From NCBI GenBank assembly GCA_003991915.1, contig RQTK01000795.1, forward strand, positions 84,008-148,007: a DNA stretch of 64,000 bases, in the 5' to 3' direction. The stretch comes from Elysia chlorotica (Eukaryota; Mollusca; Gastropoda; Plakobranchidae). Shown here piece after piece: positions 14,941 to 24,480 of the stretch; position 1 is the first letter of the stretch; every line of letters begins with the position of its first letter. The translations under genes and the position numbers were made by a program. A model generated the notes under the pieces. It was not told the origin of the DNA. It ran no database searches and saw only the letters and a program-made list of their open reading frames with translations.

Positions 14941-17900
14941 GTAGATAGAGATATAAAATTGAAAAAGCCAATGAATTCATTTTTTTCTTAGAAATAATGT
15001 TCATATTTAATATAATTGATAGTCTTGTTTATGGCACGTACAATATAATAATACAATAAATCCACTTTTAAGAAAACATAATTATGTCAAAATGTTTGGT
15101 TGAAGCAGAATATGTCTGGAAAATACTTAATATATCTCTTTTTTTATTCTTTATTAGGAAATCCACATCGACGGTGAACTGATGTCTCAAAACGGTCGCA
15201 TCCTTCTGGACGCTAAGACAGATATCTCGTACTCTAAGGATTCCCGGAAAACTCTGACCTTGACCTCTAAGCTGGAAGACATCTCTGACTACTACAGCCA
15301 CTACAACTACAGCCTGGCAGTGGGCGTGAGCCACCCGTACACCAACGTGGACATTCAGATGACCTCCCACTTGGGATGCTCGGACGAGAAGACAACGTTA
15401 GGCCTTAGCACAGACTACCTGACAGCCCGCAGGCAGAACAAAAATCTGGGACTTTTGGCTGAGATCAACAAGCTCAAGAGGCAGATAAATTTGCATGTAA
15501 GTTTTTTTTCATGAAACGCAAGGCTAGATTTCAAGACTTTGAAACACTTTTTAAAATATGCCCCCAAACATCACTTTCAGACCACAACAAAAATAATTAC
15601 CTCAATACTTTTATCTAAAATTCAAAATAAATATATTATGATAAAAATGTATTATAAATGTTCAAAGTCAATCGATTTATTATTTTCAGATTACAAACCC
15701 TATCAACAAGTTAGAGTTAGGAGGTGGGGTGATTAGCAGAAGCCCATACAAAGTGAACATGTTCAGCAAGGTTGATGATGTTGAAACTTTCCGCTCTGAC
15801 TTCACGATAGACGAGGACAAGAAAGCCATCGAGGTCAACATGGTTGAAGGATCCAGTAAGTTTAAGCTCAGCGCATTATTATTGAAAATAATGAAGCTAA
15901 CGAATCAGCCAAGATGGGATAAGTGTGTGGGAGTATTGTTGTTGCTGTTGTTGGTGGTGGTGGTGACGGTGTTGGTGGTGGTGCTGGTGATGTGGTGGTG
16001 GTACTGGTGGTGGTACTGGTGCTGGTGCTGGTCTTGTTGTTTCTGCTGGGTTATTTTTTTACATTATAATCTCTAAATACTTTGTATGATTGTTGTCCAG
16101 TAAATTCATGCAGAGACAGATTTGAGACTTACACATTATCTAACTTGTAGAGTTTTCCTGTCTCCCACAGACGGTCTCAAGCTGTCTGCCGGCTACCCTA
16201 GCCTCCGTCAGTTCCGCGGAGAGATTAGCCGTGTGAGCTCCGGCCGTGAGACAACTGGCGCTGTTCTGGCCGTGCGCCTCAACACCACCCGCCTGATGCA
16301 CACCCGCGTCCACTGGGAGCCCCGCATGGCGGCCGACATGTGGCAAGCGCTGGAGGAGCGCGCTGTGGTGGAGGGCGTCAGAGCAACTCAAATTTTGAAT
16401 GAACTCAACGTAGCTGTCTCGGAAGAGGTAAAACAGTTTTCTTTTCACGATCACTTACTTAAAATTCTAGGAAGTCGCTTCATATAAGCATTAGCTACAC
16501 AAATAATTTGTAAAGAGATAAACACATAATTCCCAATAGTATTTGTTAGACCTTAATGTTATTTATATATGTGTAAATAAACCTTTCACGCTAAAAATTA
16601 TATGCTGCTCCACAATCTTAATTAAGAGACTGGGTATCCATCAACTCGTTTTACCACTCTCAACATAATCGTTTCTATGGCCTCTTTTTTTTAGCTCGCA
16701 GGCAAGTACAATGACATCACTAGTGCCTTCAGCGAGGAGATGAGGCCCCTGATTGATGAGCTGGAAAAGGAGATGGCGTCCGTTGCACGTGGGATGAGCA
16801 TACTCTCTAGAAACATGAGGAAAGCTTACCAGGACAACGCTTTCTATGTTCAAGACATGGGACAGTCCGTGACCGAGGCTTACATGAACACCCAGTGAGC
16901 AGAGCTACTAGACTTACTTCTAGGATTAAGTAGAGCTTGAATCTTTAGGTATCTTAGCAAGATACTGAAAGTGAAAATAATAGAAAAAAATTCGCTTTTT
17001 GGGGATTAGGACCTTCGACTTAGAGGCAACGACATCGAACCGCCGTTATATTCAAAGACAGCAGAGAAAATCGTTTAAACCACACTGCAGCCGCACGCCT
17101 TTTCTACTCAACTTACTCGAGGGTTGGTCCTCAGTAGAGTATATTCTGAGAACTTCAAATTGTTGTAGAAACACTTGGTAACTCAAAAAGGATTTTAAAT
17201 TTCGTTTAATCAAAGCTCATAACAGCTGATCACTCAAAGCGCATCGACTAACTTTATTTTTAAAGTTTTTATAGGAAATTCACATTTTAAATACAGACTT
17301 TTTTACTTTTAGTATTTTTTATCAACCGGTTGTTCAGATTTGAGAATAATGCGTTTAAAATGTCTCTCAATCTCCAGAGAGAAGCTTAGATCACTGACCC
17401 GTGATTACAGAGAGACATCCACTCAACTCATCCAGTCCCTCAGCGAAGGTCTTCAGGAGATGACAACCTTCCCTATCAAGCAACATTACACTGAGTTGGT
17501 CAGCTCAACTGCGTCTTGGTTGAACGGAAACGTTTACATGGCCCTTTCATCCTTGGAGTCCTGCCTGGCTAAGGCAGATGCTGCACTGACCGAATACCAT
17601 AACAAAATCGCTGATCTCAGAGAGAAAGCCACAAGTAAGGCTCGCTGAAGAGACCATGCAACCTTGATCTATGGCATAATTGTCTTAGCAAATCTTTTTA
17701 CCGTCTGCAATGGGGAATCCCTTTTCAAATGCCTTGAAGTTAACTATTACAAATTATGATGGTTTTACTTAGCTCATTTCATGTTGTCGTTTTAAATTAA
17801 AAAATGTAAGTGGTACGAAGTCTCTCCACGAATATCACTTTATACGATTTGTAATACATGTGCATGTACTTGTTTTCAGACTCAGTCTACAATGGTACAT

Positions 17901-18871
17901 ACGTGACGTACATGTCTGACCGTCTTAACTCTGTCGACTTGAGTTCATACATCCCCTCTTTGGAGATTCCCGAGGAATACACAAATACCATCTACAAAGT
18001 CCACAACGCCATCAACGCCAGAGTTGGTCACATGCTGGAGGCTCCTGGGCTGCGCTACGTGAAGGGCGGTTTGAACGAGGTCTATCAACAGGTAAAAATA
18101 TTGATAATGATGAACAAAGTATTCACTGTTTTATGTATTTCAAGATATGAAATAAAGAGATATTTTACATTATAAAGCATTTACGTAACACGCATTCAAT
18201 ACAACAACAAACTATCTTCTGGTTTTTTTTTCTTCTCCGAGTCCTGTTTTGATAAAACGCATCTCTTATAACTTTTTTGACATAGAGATACTTACCGTTT
18301 CCCAGAGTAGTACAAAAGATGATGCTTACATAAGTCTATAATTATAATAATAACCACGACAAAGATCATATAATGTCCCAGTAACGCCTCTTCATCTGCC
18401 CTCTCTATTCCTCCAGGGAGTATGGGCTTACAACTTCTGGCAGGTCGAGGAGAACATCCAGGCCCACGCCCAGAGAGTCCTACAATTGATCAAGGAGATT
18501 GTGGAGGATGAGCTCAAGGAATACACCGAGGAACTCCAAGGTCTTTACCAGAATCCAATCACAGTGTGGCAGCCAGACAATGGCGAGCTTCAAGCCGAGT
18601 TCAGACTGCCAATGGACATCTCTCGCCTTGACGAGGTCCCTGACATGACTCCCTTGATGAACCAGATCAGCGCTCACATGCCTGACATGAGCACTGTTGA
18701 CAGCATTTCTCAGGTACGCTTTTTTGTAATAAAAGGTGGTTGAAAAACAAACCATGGGCCTGTGAATCTTTAGAGGAACTGCTTGTAGTTACATTTAATT
18801 ACAATGTTTGTATTAAGTAAAAGAGAATTTTCTTTAAAAAGCATTTTTCAGATATAATTTATGCCGTAGAA

Positions 18872-18952
<81 letters not shown>

Positions 18953-19301
18953 AATAATAATAATAATAATAANNNNNNNNNNNNNNNNNNNNNNNNNNNN
19001 NNNNNNNNNNNNNNNNNNNNNNNNNNNNNNNNNNNNNNNNNNNNNNNNNNNNNNNNNNNNNNNNNNNNNNNNNNNNNNNNNNNNNNNNNNNNNNNNNNNN
19101 NNNNNNNNNNNNNNNNNNNNNNNNNNTCTTAATCACAAACTAACTTACGATTTAAACTTATTTCAGACTCTCTCTGACATGTGGGACGCCACTGAGGACG
19201 ATGATGACGTCAGCCAACAACTTAAGAAGTACAGACCTTCAAAGAAAATGCGCAAGGCTAAGAAAGGCCGCAAGTACAAGGTTCATCGTCCCGCAAACTG
19301 A
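131..19301 (+). CDS. Apolipophorin / apolipoprotein-B-like large lipid transfer protein (5'-partial, 25 exons traced)
   Basis: Secreted scaffold protein that would carry lipids in the haemolymph, of the large lipid transfer protein family (vitellogenin, apoB, MTP, apolipophorin). The order seen is: the end of the helical vitellogenin-N module (exons at 131-1277), DUF1943/DUF1081-like beta-sheet region (1506-6484), a huge beta-strand repeat region (6677-13204), then a helix-rich C-terminal part (16171-18713) and an Asp- then Lys-rich tail. About 3,980 codons lie in the window and the N-terminal part lies to the left, so the whole protein is probably apoB-sized and longer than insect apolipophorin (about 3,300). 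All intron phases agree. The reading is broken by a 56-bp duplication (243-354) and by single missing bases near 737, 5405 and 14790. I see no Cys-rich VWD domain at the C-terminus. Family assignment is firm; the exact orthologue name is not. Confidence 0.92.
651..799 (+). CDS. Lipoprotein exon 2 (helical module, one-base frame break)
   Basis: Starts ILLTLRAIGNAGHASRAV, typical of the helical repeats of the vitellogenin-N/LLT module, and ends with RRMPCDAE before GTGAGT at 800. The frame changes at the AAA run 736-738. One missing A restores SENPLEIRV and gives a 150-nt, phase-0 exon. Confidence 0.85.
1048..1277 (+). CDS. Lipoprotein exon 3 (helical module)
   Basis: Acceptor TTCCAG at 1042-1047, donor GTGAGT from 1278. 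Encodes STDLWNTYENADLDSELRI followed by a further helical repeat ending VVRAMD. The last two bases (AA) join T1506 of the next exon to make Asn. Confidence 0.93.
1506..1791 (+). CDS. Lipoprotein exon 4 (start of DUF1943-like beta-sheet region)
   Basis: Acceptor CTCCAG ends at 1505; donor GTAATT at 1792. Encodes LVIPNKYESSPL, a linker typical of this family, then NLTVELFGQSINLVDFGGR, which matches the start of the DUF1943 lipid-binding beta-sheet. Confidence 0.92.
1951..2141 (+). CDS. Lipoprotein exon 5 (DUF1943-like)
   Basis: Acceptor TTTCCTCAG ends at 1950; donor GTAGGG at 2142, phase 2. Encodes PISYDNVHGSVYGRFFGNEM, part of the lipid-cavity beta-sheet. Confidence 0.92.
2606..2755 (+). CDS. 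Lipoprotein exon 6 (DUF1943-like)
   Basis: Acceptor TTTCAG ends at 2605; donor GTACGC at 2756. Contains IIPTAAGLPIHVDVNGS, the 'P(T/S)xxGLP' strand conserved across vitellogenin and apoB relatives. Confidence 0.93.
3015..3197 (+). CDS. Lipoprotein exon 7
   Basis: Acceptor ATACAG ends at 3014; donor GTAAAT at 3198. Encodes AAMEVTGAMSVNAFV through KDKMEIFDA, phase 2 on both sides, continuing the beta-sheet domain. Confidence 0.92.
3372..3633 (+). CDS. Lipoprotein exon 8 (3' part duplicated downstream)
   Basis: Acceptor TTTCAG ends at 3371; donor GTAACT at 3634. Encodes SKFFILHNNVEQEQ through LLAKRVE. The last 111 bases, the donor and 34 bases of intron are repeated exactly at 3939-4083 on the far side of a LINE fragment. 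Confidence 0.93.
3523..4083 (+). repeat. Exact 145-bp direct repeat (3523-3667 and 3939-4083)
   Basis: Read base by base, the two copies are identical and diverge immediately outside. Each holds 111 bases of coding exon 8, a GTAACT donor and 34 intron bases. The second copy is preceded by TAG and could serve as a 37-codon in-frame cassette. Confidence 0.9.
3668..3938 (+). mobile_element. 5'-truncated LINE 3' end with 145-bp flanking duplication
   Basis: The 271-bp insert encodes the C-terminal signature of a non-LTR retrotransposon reverse transcriptase: GAFVHHAPVIWNALPL, then, after one frame change near 3807, QFKAGLKTYLFDFYL. It is flanked by exact direct repeats 3523-3667 and 3939-4083 (145 bp each). 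The likely reading is a severely 5'-truncated LINE insertion with an unusually long target-site duplication. There is no poly(A) tail; the insert ends ATATGTAG. Confidence 0.8.
4327..4474 (+). CDS. Lipoprotein exon 9 (DUF1081-like)
   Basis: Acceptor TTTCAG ends at 4326; donor GTAAAG at 4475, phase 1. Encodes NKKMSVAQISFNTPGSKVNR. The pattern 'SFNTPGS' followed by beta-strands resembles the DUF1081 region of apolipophorins. Confidence 0.92.
4761..5021 (+). CDS. Lipoprotein exon 10
   Basis: Acceptor CTACCAG ends at 4760; donor GTGAGT at 5022. Encodes AVIDKNDMKSLSGSITVDES through LQELPYNLK in alternating beta-strand pattern. Confidence 0.92.
5247..5521 (+). CDS. Lipoprotein exon 11 (one-base frame break)
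   Basis: Acceptor GACAG ends at 5246; donor GTGAGT at 5522. Encodes SASNTKKECSVKASVSNDGG. The frame breaks at ACCC followed by seven A (5402-5412). One missing base restores KKEIVSMKATADYKEDKS through TRKPASFK and makes the phases fit. Confidence 0.85.
5772..6009 (+). CDS. Lipoprotein exon 12
   Basis: Acceptor TATCAG ends at 5771; donor GTAAAA at 6010. Encodes DILKNDKKRGVRFDVDAN through TKYILK, with alternating polar and apolar beta-strand character. Confidence 0.91.
6265..6484 (+). CDS. Lipoprotein exon 13
   Basis: Acceptor TTTTAG ends at 6264; donor GTAAGT at 6485, phase 0. Encodes NLNVKKNPEYNVGLNFGFDH through MKAQAPAH. Confidence 0.91.
6677..13204 (+). CDS. Lipoprotein giant exon 14 (6,528 bp, beta-strand repeats)
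   Basis: A single open exon of 2,176 codons between the CCTCAG ending at 6676 and the donor GTGAGA at 13205, much larger than all neighbours. It encodes a long series of diverged 35-45-residue units with the pattern TPFxGY / xxHxGxxxxFxS / YMDGKxISGK, clearest from about 9000 to 13100. Examples are LKTPFAGYEESKVALRH, IKTPFSGFNDVGMSISH and LNTPVEGFSDIGLSFEH. Strands alternate polar and apolar residues and Cys is rare. This corresponds to the lipid-binding amphipathic beta region of apoB and apolipophorins (known family feature). The absence of any frame break over 6.5 kb argues that the gene is functional. Confidence 0.95.
13501..13823 (+). CDS. Lipoprotein exon 15
   Basis: Acceptor TCTATAG ends at 13500; donor GTGAGG at 13824, phase 2. 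Encodes IVTDIMMFQKESWYENTIFG with a further 'LSTPFDVARN' repeat. Confidence 0.92.
14173..14481 (+). CDS. Lipoprotein exon 16
   Basis: Acceptor TTTACAG ends at 14172; donor GTACAT at 14482, phase 2. Encodes DETDSNVRITALINDQSDSQ through RTLGISGSY. Confidence 0.91.
14710..14853 (+). CDS. Lipoprotein exon 17 (one-base frame break)
   Basis: Acceptor CATCTAG ends at 14709; donor GTAAGA at 14854. Begins DDQVVKSGDASFSWDNDRDD. The frame breaks between 14788 and 14797; one missing base in the GGGG run or the CCA restores RRGDTIKGDVTLSLPAIRK and the phase. Confidence 0.83.
14888..14938 (+). repeat. (AG)n microsatellite
   Basis: About 25 consecutive AG units in an intron of the lipoprotein gene. Confidence 0.97.
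15158..15496 (+). CDS. Lipoprotein exon 18
   Basis: Acceptor TATTAG ends at 15157; donor GTAAGT at 15497, phase 0. Encodes EIHIDGELMSQNGRILLDAK through KLKRQINLH. Confidence 0.92.
15690..15855 (+). CDS. Lipoprotein exon 19
   Basis: Acceptor TTTTCAG ends at 15689; donor GTAAGT at 15856, phase 1. Encodes ITNPINKLELGGGVISRSPY through NMVEGS. Confidence 0.9.
15932..16052 (+). repeat. Imperfect GTT/GGT/GCT triplet repeat
   Basis: Interrupted trinucleotide tract (GTTGTTGCTG..., GGTGGTGGT..., GCTGGTGCTGG) in the intron after exon 19. Confidence 0.9.
16171..16427 (+). CDS. Lipoprotein exon 20
   Basis: Acceptor CCCACAG ends at 16170; donor GTAAAA at 16428, phase 0. Encodes GLKLSAGYPSLRQFRGEISR and then an Arg/Ala-rich, helix-prone part (AADMWQALEERAVVEG). 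Confidence 0.92.
16695..16894 (+). CDS. Lipoprotein exon 21 (helical C-terminal region)
   Basis: Acceptor TTTTTAG ends at 16694; donor GTGAGC at 16895, phase 2. Encodes LAGKYNDITSAFSEEMRPLI and further amphipathic helix. Confidence 0.91.
17378..17634 (+). CDS. Lipoprotein exon 22
   Basis: Acceptor TCTCCAG ends at 17377; donor GTAAGG at 17635, phase 1. Encodes EKLRSLTRDYRETSTQLIQS through IADLREKAT, helix-rich. Confidence 0.92.
17880..18091 (+). CDS. Lipoprotein exon 23
   Basis: Acceptor GTTTTCAG ends at 17879; donor GTAAAA at 18092, phase 0. Encodes SVYNGTYVTYMSDRLNSVDL through GLNEVYQQ. Confidence 0.92.
18417..18713 (+). CDS. Lipoprotein exon 24
   Basis: Acceptor CTCCAG ends at 18416; donor GTACGC at 18714, phase 0. 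Encodes GVWAYNFWQVEENIQAHAQR through MSTVDSISQ. Confidence 0.93.
18871..18972 (+). repeat. (AAT)n/(AAC)n tract abutting assembly gap
   Basis: AAT units, then about 16 AAC units, then AAT units, running into the N block. The true array length is unknown. Confidence 0.95.
18973..19126. other. Assembly gap (154 N)
   Basis: Run of N inside the last intron of the lipoprotein gene, directly after a trinucleotide array, so probably a repeat-collapse gap of uncertain real size. Confidence 0.99.
19167..19301 (+). CDS. Lipoprotein last exon 25 with stop
   Basis: Acceptor TTTCAG ends at 19166; stop TGA at 19299-19301. Encodes TLSDMWDATEDDDDVSQQLK followed by a tail with many Lys and Arg, with no Cys. 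A polyadenylation signal follows 170 bases later. Confidence 0.93.
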   Translation, partial: TLSDMWDATEDDDDVSQQLKKYRPSKKMRKAKKGRKYKVHRPAN

Positions 19302-19471
19302 AGCAGACATAATGAACGACTTCAATAAGACCCAAGCTAAAAACGGACATACCGATTTCGTCATTTTTTTTTCTTTTTATTTATTAATTTATCATAGGTT
19401 TAAAAAAAAACAATCAAAATTTTTATTTTATTGTATTTCTTGCTTCTTAATTTTTTTTATGTTATTTACTA

Positions 19472-19493
19472 AATAAAAGCATATAAAAATAAA
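19472..19493 (+). promoter_or_regulatory. Polyadenylation signals of the lipoprotein gene
   Basis: Two AATAAA hexamers (19472-19477 and 19488-19493) lie about 170-190 bases after the stop codon, followed by a T-rich stretch. Placement is typical for a 3'-UTR end; the cleavage site itself is not visible. Confidence 0.7.
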
Positions 19494-19820
19494 TCCATTT
19501 GTTTGTCATATTATTATAATGAAAAAAACAAACAAAGGAGTTATGGATAAAATCGCATTTCAAATATTATTGCTCTAAATTATTTATCAAATTTACGCCT
19601 CATAAGCTTGGTTTTTTTTTTTAATAAATATGCTAAATTGATGTATTTGCTACAGCTATGTTTCTTTGTATCGTTTCAAAACTATCTAAGCCAAAATATA
19701 ACAGAAAAGATAATCCAAGCAGTTTTACACAATAACTATCACTATTACTAACCACTAACCAACAAATCATCTTTCAAAAAGTTTCGATCAGACTCATTTC
19801 ACACTTGCAAATACTTGATA

Positions 19821-19969
19821 GGTGGCCTATATGTCAGCTAGAAATTCTTTCAAGAATTTATGATTCACACATTAGATATAATCGTTTTTTCAAGGTGGCC
19901 TACATCTTGTCAGCTAGGAATTCTTTCAAGAATGTATGATTCACGCATTTTCGATATAATCGTTTTTTC
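19821..19969 (+). repeat. Two-copy tandem repeat of about 75 bp
   Basis: 19821-19893 and 19894-19969 both run from GGTGGCCTA, through GTCAGCTAG and AATTCTTTCAAGAAT, to ATATAATCGTTTTTTCA. They differ by a few substitutions and a short indel. Confidence 0.85.
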
Positions 19970-20339
19970 ATGTGCAAATAAAAAAAAAGAAAAAAGAAAA
20001 GAAAAGACCGGTGCATACCTTGCATTTAACGGCAACGTAATTTTGTTTTAAACATAATACAAACTGACTTGTACACTTCGATAAATATAGAAACCAGATG
20101 TCAAAATTCTTAAATCTTTTTTTGTTTCGCTTATGTTCATTCAAACCTACAAACATATCAAAGCAAACTCAACTTAATATTTTAGGGCCATGGTCTTTTA
20201 GGTGTTAGTTTGCTGTTTCGATTGACTGTGGAGAAATACTACTATTTACTTGATTAAAACCACATCTAATACTGTTGGTGATTTTTGTTATCACTACTGC
20301 CTAAAGTTAATAAAAAAGACAACGACGACAACAACAACG

Positions 20340-20759
<420 letters not shown>

Positions 20760-20867
20760 TTATTCCTATTTCTTGCGCACGTGAATCTACTGTTAGGTCC
20801 TTAGCAACTGAGTAGATGTACTCTTAAGTGTTGTGCTTTTGTTTCCTTTTTGGATACATTTATATAT

Positions 20868-21121
<254 letters not shown>

Positions 21122-22254
21122 AGCTAGGCTTTAGCGATTTTTGTTATCTCTGTTGCACTACAAGGATACAAAATGAAACGAAATAGGGATCAATATTAAA
21201 GATCTAAGTATTGATGACTTTCTCTCTGTACGCACATGTAATCTCCCAAGGTTTAAATCAACAGGTGTTGGAGTGCATCATCCTCCTCTCCCTGGGTTCA
21301 CTATTATTTTTAAAGAGCTCCTTCTTGATTATGACTTTGGTACAAACACTAGGAACATAAATTATCGGAAATTCCTCTCTGGAGGCTGGGTACACCAAGA
21401 AATATATAAAGCAAATAAGTTCATACAAGGAACTTGGAAATCACGGTGTGAACCTTAAACATGTACAGCAATCAACAAACTGCACTGTGTTGAATACTAT
21501 TGTAGGTCAGAGGACGGGGATGTCTCAAATTAGCTGGCATACTCCAGTTATGGTGCACGCGATTTTTTCATTCAAATTTATTAACAGAAAAAATGGATGA
21601 GAAATTGATTGTGTGTAGGTTGTTTTGGTGTAATTTTTTTTTATCAAATATAAACTTCAGTTCATATTTTTTATTACCCGAGTTGTCCAATTCTTTTGTA
21701 CGAGCTATCAAAAATTGTATTCACTTGTAGACTCGAGTCAAAATCTGTATTAAGTAATTTTCCTTTTCGTAGTTGACAACTAGTACGACAGGACAAGACA
21801 TTAAATAAGAAATTAGAATGCCTTCAATGAAAGAGAATGAAATTGAATTTTTAATTTGAGCTGTTTACGGTGTATCAGCAATTTTTCAAATGATTGTGCA
21901 TCTATTTATAGAAAGTTAGGTTCGTGTATACATCAACCAAGTCCGGCGGTTACGCGCTGTTATGGCCAGTTCTTGGACCATTTCCGCTGTTTACAAGCTT
22001 CATCCGAGTTCAAGGCAATTCCATCTAACCTACGCCTTTCTTGTTACGTCCATGTTTAAAATTTTGACAAGACTGATTTTAAAAAAATATTAAAACACAC
22101 ACAAACATACAAAATAACTAAAAATTAAAACTTTAGATACCTATGTGGGAAATTGTGCATTCAAATATTGAACCAAAATGTCCCAAAAATTTGATGACCT
22201 TTTTTTCAAAATTCTGTATGGGTTCCTGTAGACTGAACACTTCCATCTAACCTA
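21122..22254. other. Intergenic DNA without recognisable gene
   Basis: AT-rich with short random reading frames only. A 23-bp direct repeat (22019-22041 and 22241-22263) surrounds about 200 bp and could be an old insertion scar. Confidence 0.5.
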
Positions 22255-23400
22255 CGCCTTTCTGCTAAAAGGTGAAGGGCCTTCTCACCAATGTCATACC
22301 TGCGATTGCCGATGTGAAAGCTAGGAAGCGGCGAAAGCGAACAGCCGAAATATTGTGGCGAAAGATCGGTTTGACTGTCCACAGAGAGTTATACTTAGCA
22401 CAAAAAAGAACATTTGTTAAGATTTTGAAACGGAAAAGAGTCTGTATATTAAAAATAGGATACAGAGGAATGGATCGTGTAAAGAATTGTTTCATCTGTA
22501 ACTGGTACTGGTAAAAGAAAATACATGTACTCAAATAATTATTTCCTTCCAATATTATTCATGTGAACAAAATGCCGGAATCTTTTAATAACTACTTCCT
22601 TGAAAAGATTGATGTAATCAGGGAAGAAACTTGATGTATCCACAGAAGAATCGAATTTTTCAGAACATTTTTGTAACCAGCTAATTTCTAAATTCAGAAC
22701 AGTTAGCGAAAATGAAGTTAAAAAACTATCCTTGAATCACCAAAGATATTTAGTCAATTAGATTCTTTGTCTGTGGAGCTTTTCTTTGAATGCATAGATA
22801 TTTTGTTGCCCAGTATTTCTGGTATAATAAATAAATCTCTGACTTTTGGTAACGTTCCATGTGTTTTTGAAAAGCATTTGTAAAACCAATGTTGAAGAAA
22901 AATAGCTTAGATCGGAATGTAACGAAAAACTACAGACCTGTATAGAATTTACCGTTTTTGTCAAAGATTTTAGAAAAAGTTGTGTTAAAATAAATAGATG
23001 AGCATTTAACCAAGAACATTTTCAAAGACCCCTTTTGAGCCAGCTTACAAAAGTAAACGACAGCATTACTTAGGGTAACATCGGATCTTTTATTAGCTAG
23101 TGGTGAAAGGAAAGTCACCATCTTAAAAAAAAACGTAATTGGCTTCCAATAAAAATTTCGAGTAGATTATAAGATAGCAATGCTTACATATCAAAGACTA
23201 AAGATCCACTTTTTCCAACTCACTTGAAAGACCTTTTGTATTATATCTATCAGCCTGAAAGACAATTGCGTTCAGAGAATAAATCACTCTATGCAAACCC
23301 AAAGTCCACCTAAAAATTATGGTGAAGGATCTTTAAAAAATGCAATCTTTTAAAAGTAGAGTTACGACTTTCATCGAGTTCTTGTCATTTTAGGGAAAGA
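22255..23400 (+). mobile_element. Decayed, internally deleted LINE (non-LTR retrotransposon)
   Basis: Reading across frames gives, in order, WRKIGLTVHRELYLAQKRTF (linker before the reverse transcriptase), VKPMLKK...NVTKNYRPV...LPFLSKILEKVVLK (start of the reverse transcriptase fingers) and LLRVTSDLLLASGERKVTIL. The catalytic part is then missing. The sequence resumes with LPIK...DPLFPTHLKDLLYYIYQPE, the C-terminal region, up to about 23400. Many stops and frame changes make it a dead copy. It is related in type to the fragment at 3668-3938. Confidence 0.8.
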
Positions 23401-23804
23401 CAGCTATTAATTCATTAATGTAGTTAATATGATTAGGGCCTGTGTAGCATTTTTACTGTACCATTAATATACAAGTTCTTTGTCTTTTTAATCTGATTAT
23501 TTACATATACTACCTCTTTTGTTTTACAAATTATTTAATCATAAAGTTTATTTTAACCTAAAACAGAAATGTAGGCTATGCTGGTGCTTATTATGTGTCA
23601 TCTGCTTTTTTATGATTCACATAATATTAATTTATTTCATTGTATTGATTTTAGAATACGATTTGTTTGCTAATTATTTACAATGAATCTTAATGTTTGT
23701 GTATTATACCGCTTTTATTACATGAGCTGTCGACTAAAACTTTATTATGATACTGTATATAGCAAAATGTGTTGTATCGCTTGCTTGATGGAAAAAAAAT
23801 TCAA

Positions 23805-23807
<3 letters not shown>

Positions 23808-23875
<68 letters not shown>
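23808..23875 (+). repeat. (TC)n microsatellite
   Basis: About 33 TC units with one interruption near the right end. Confidence 0.97.
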
Positions 23876-23877
<2 letters not shown>

Positions 23878-24140
23878 CTTCATACCCTTATTCTCCGAGG
23901 CGAACAAAGCACAAAGCGAACCTCTCCTTGTGTTTCCTAGGTCTCAAGAAAAATCCACTACGGCGGCGGACCCCAGATTAAGGTAGTCAATATTTCACCA
24001 GTCACGCAATATCGACACAACTAGTAGGGAGAGAACGCTGTCGCCAGAGAGGATCTCGAAACACGGATCTCTAGGGTTGGAAGCCGCTATCTTTGATTGG
24101 AAAAAGCAAAGCTCTGCGCGGATTTGACGTCTCCTATGAA

Positions 24141-24480
24141 AAGTGAACTGGCTCAAGGGGCAGAGCGTTTGGTCTCCAAATCTGAAAAACTGCAGTTCAA
24201 ATCCCACGATTGGTCTATATATTATTTGTCCCATTCCGTTCTTACTGCTTGGATCGGTGTCAGTTTAAATGTGACCGGCTAAGACAAGAGTTCAGGTCTC
24301 CCTGACGTGTCTCGTGTGTGGCAGCGCGTAAAATTGCCAAACGTTAGTTTTAGGGCCCGTCCGCAATATAGACCGTATAATGCTGACGTACAGCAACAAA
24401 ATAAACATGCGTCGGAAAATGGAGTCTATCAAACTGCACTCCCTCCACCCCCACTCTTTTCCCGGGCCAAAAAGCAAAAA
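24141..24480 (+). mobile_element. tRNA-derived SINE copy, diverged
   Basis: The head has an A-box-like TGGCTCAAGGGG and a B-box-like GTTCAAATCCC about 45 bases later. The body shares TCGGTGTCAG, ATGTGACCGGCT and GTGTGGCAGC with the copy at 31170. Same family, older copy; the right end is uncertain. Confidence 0.75.
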
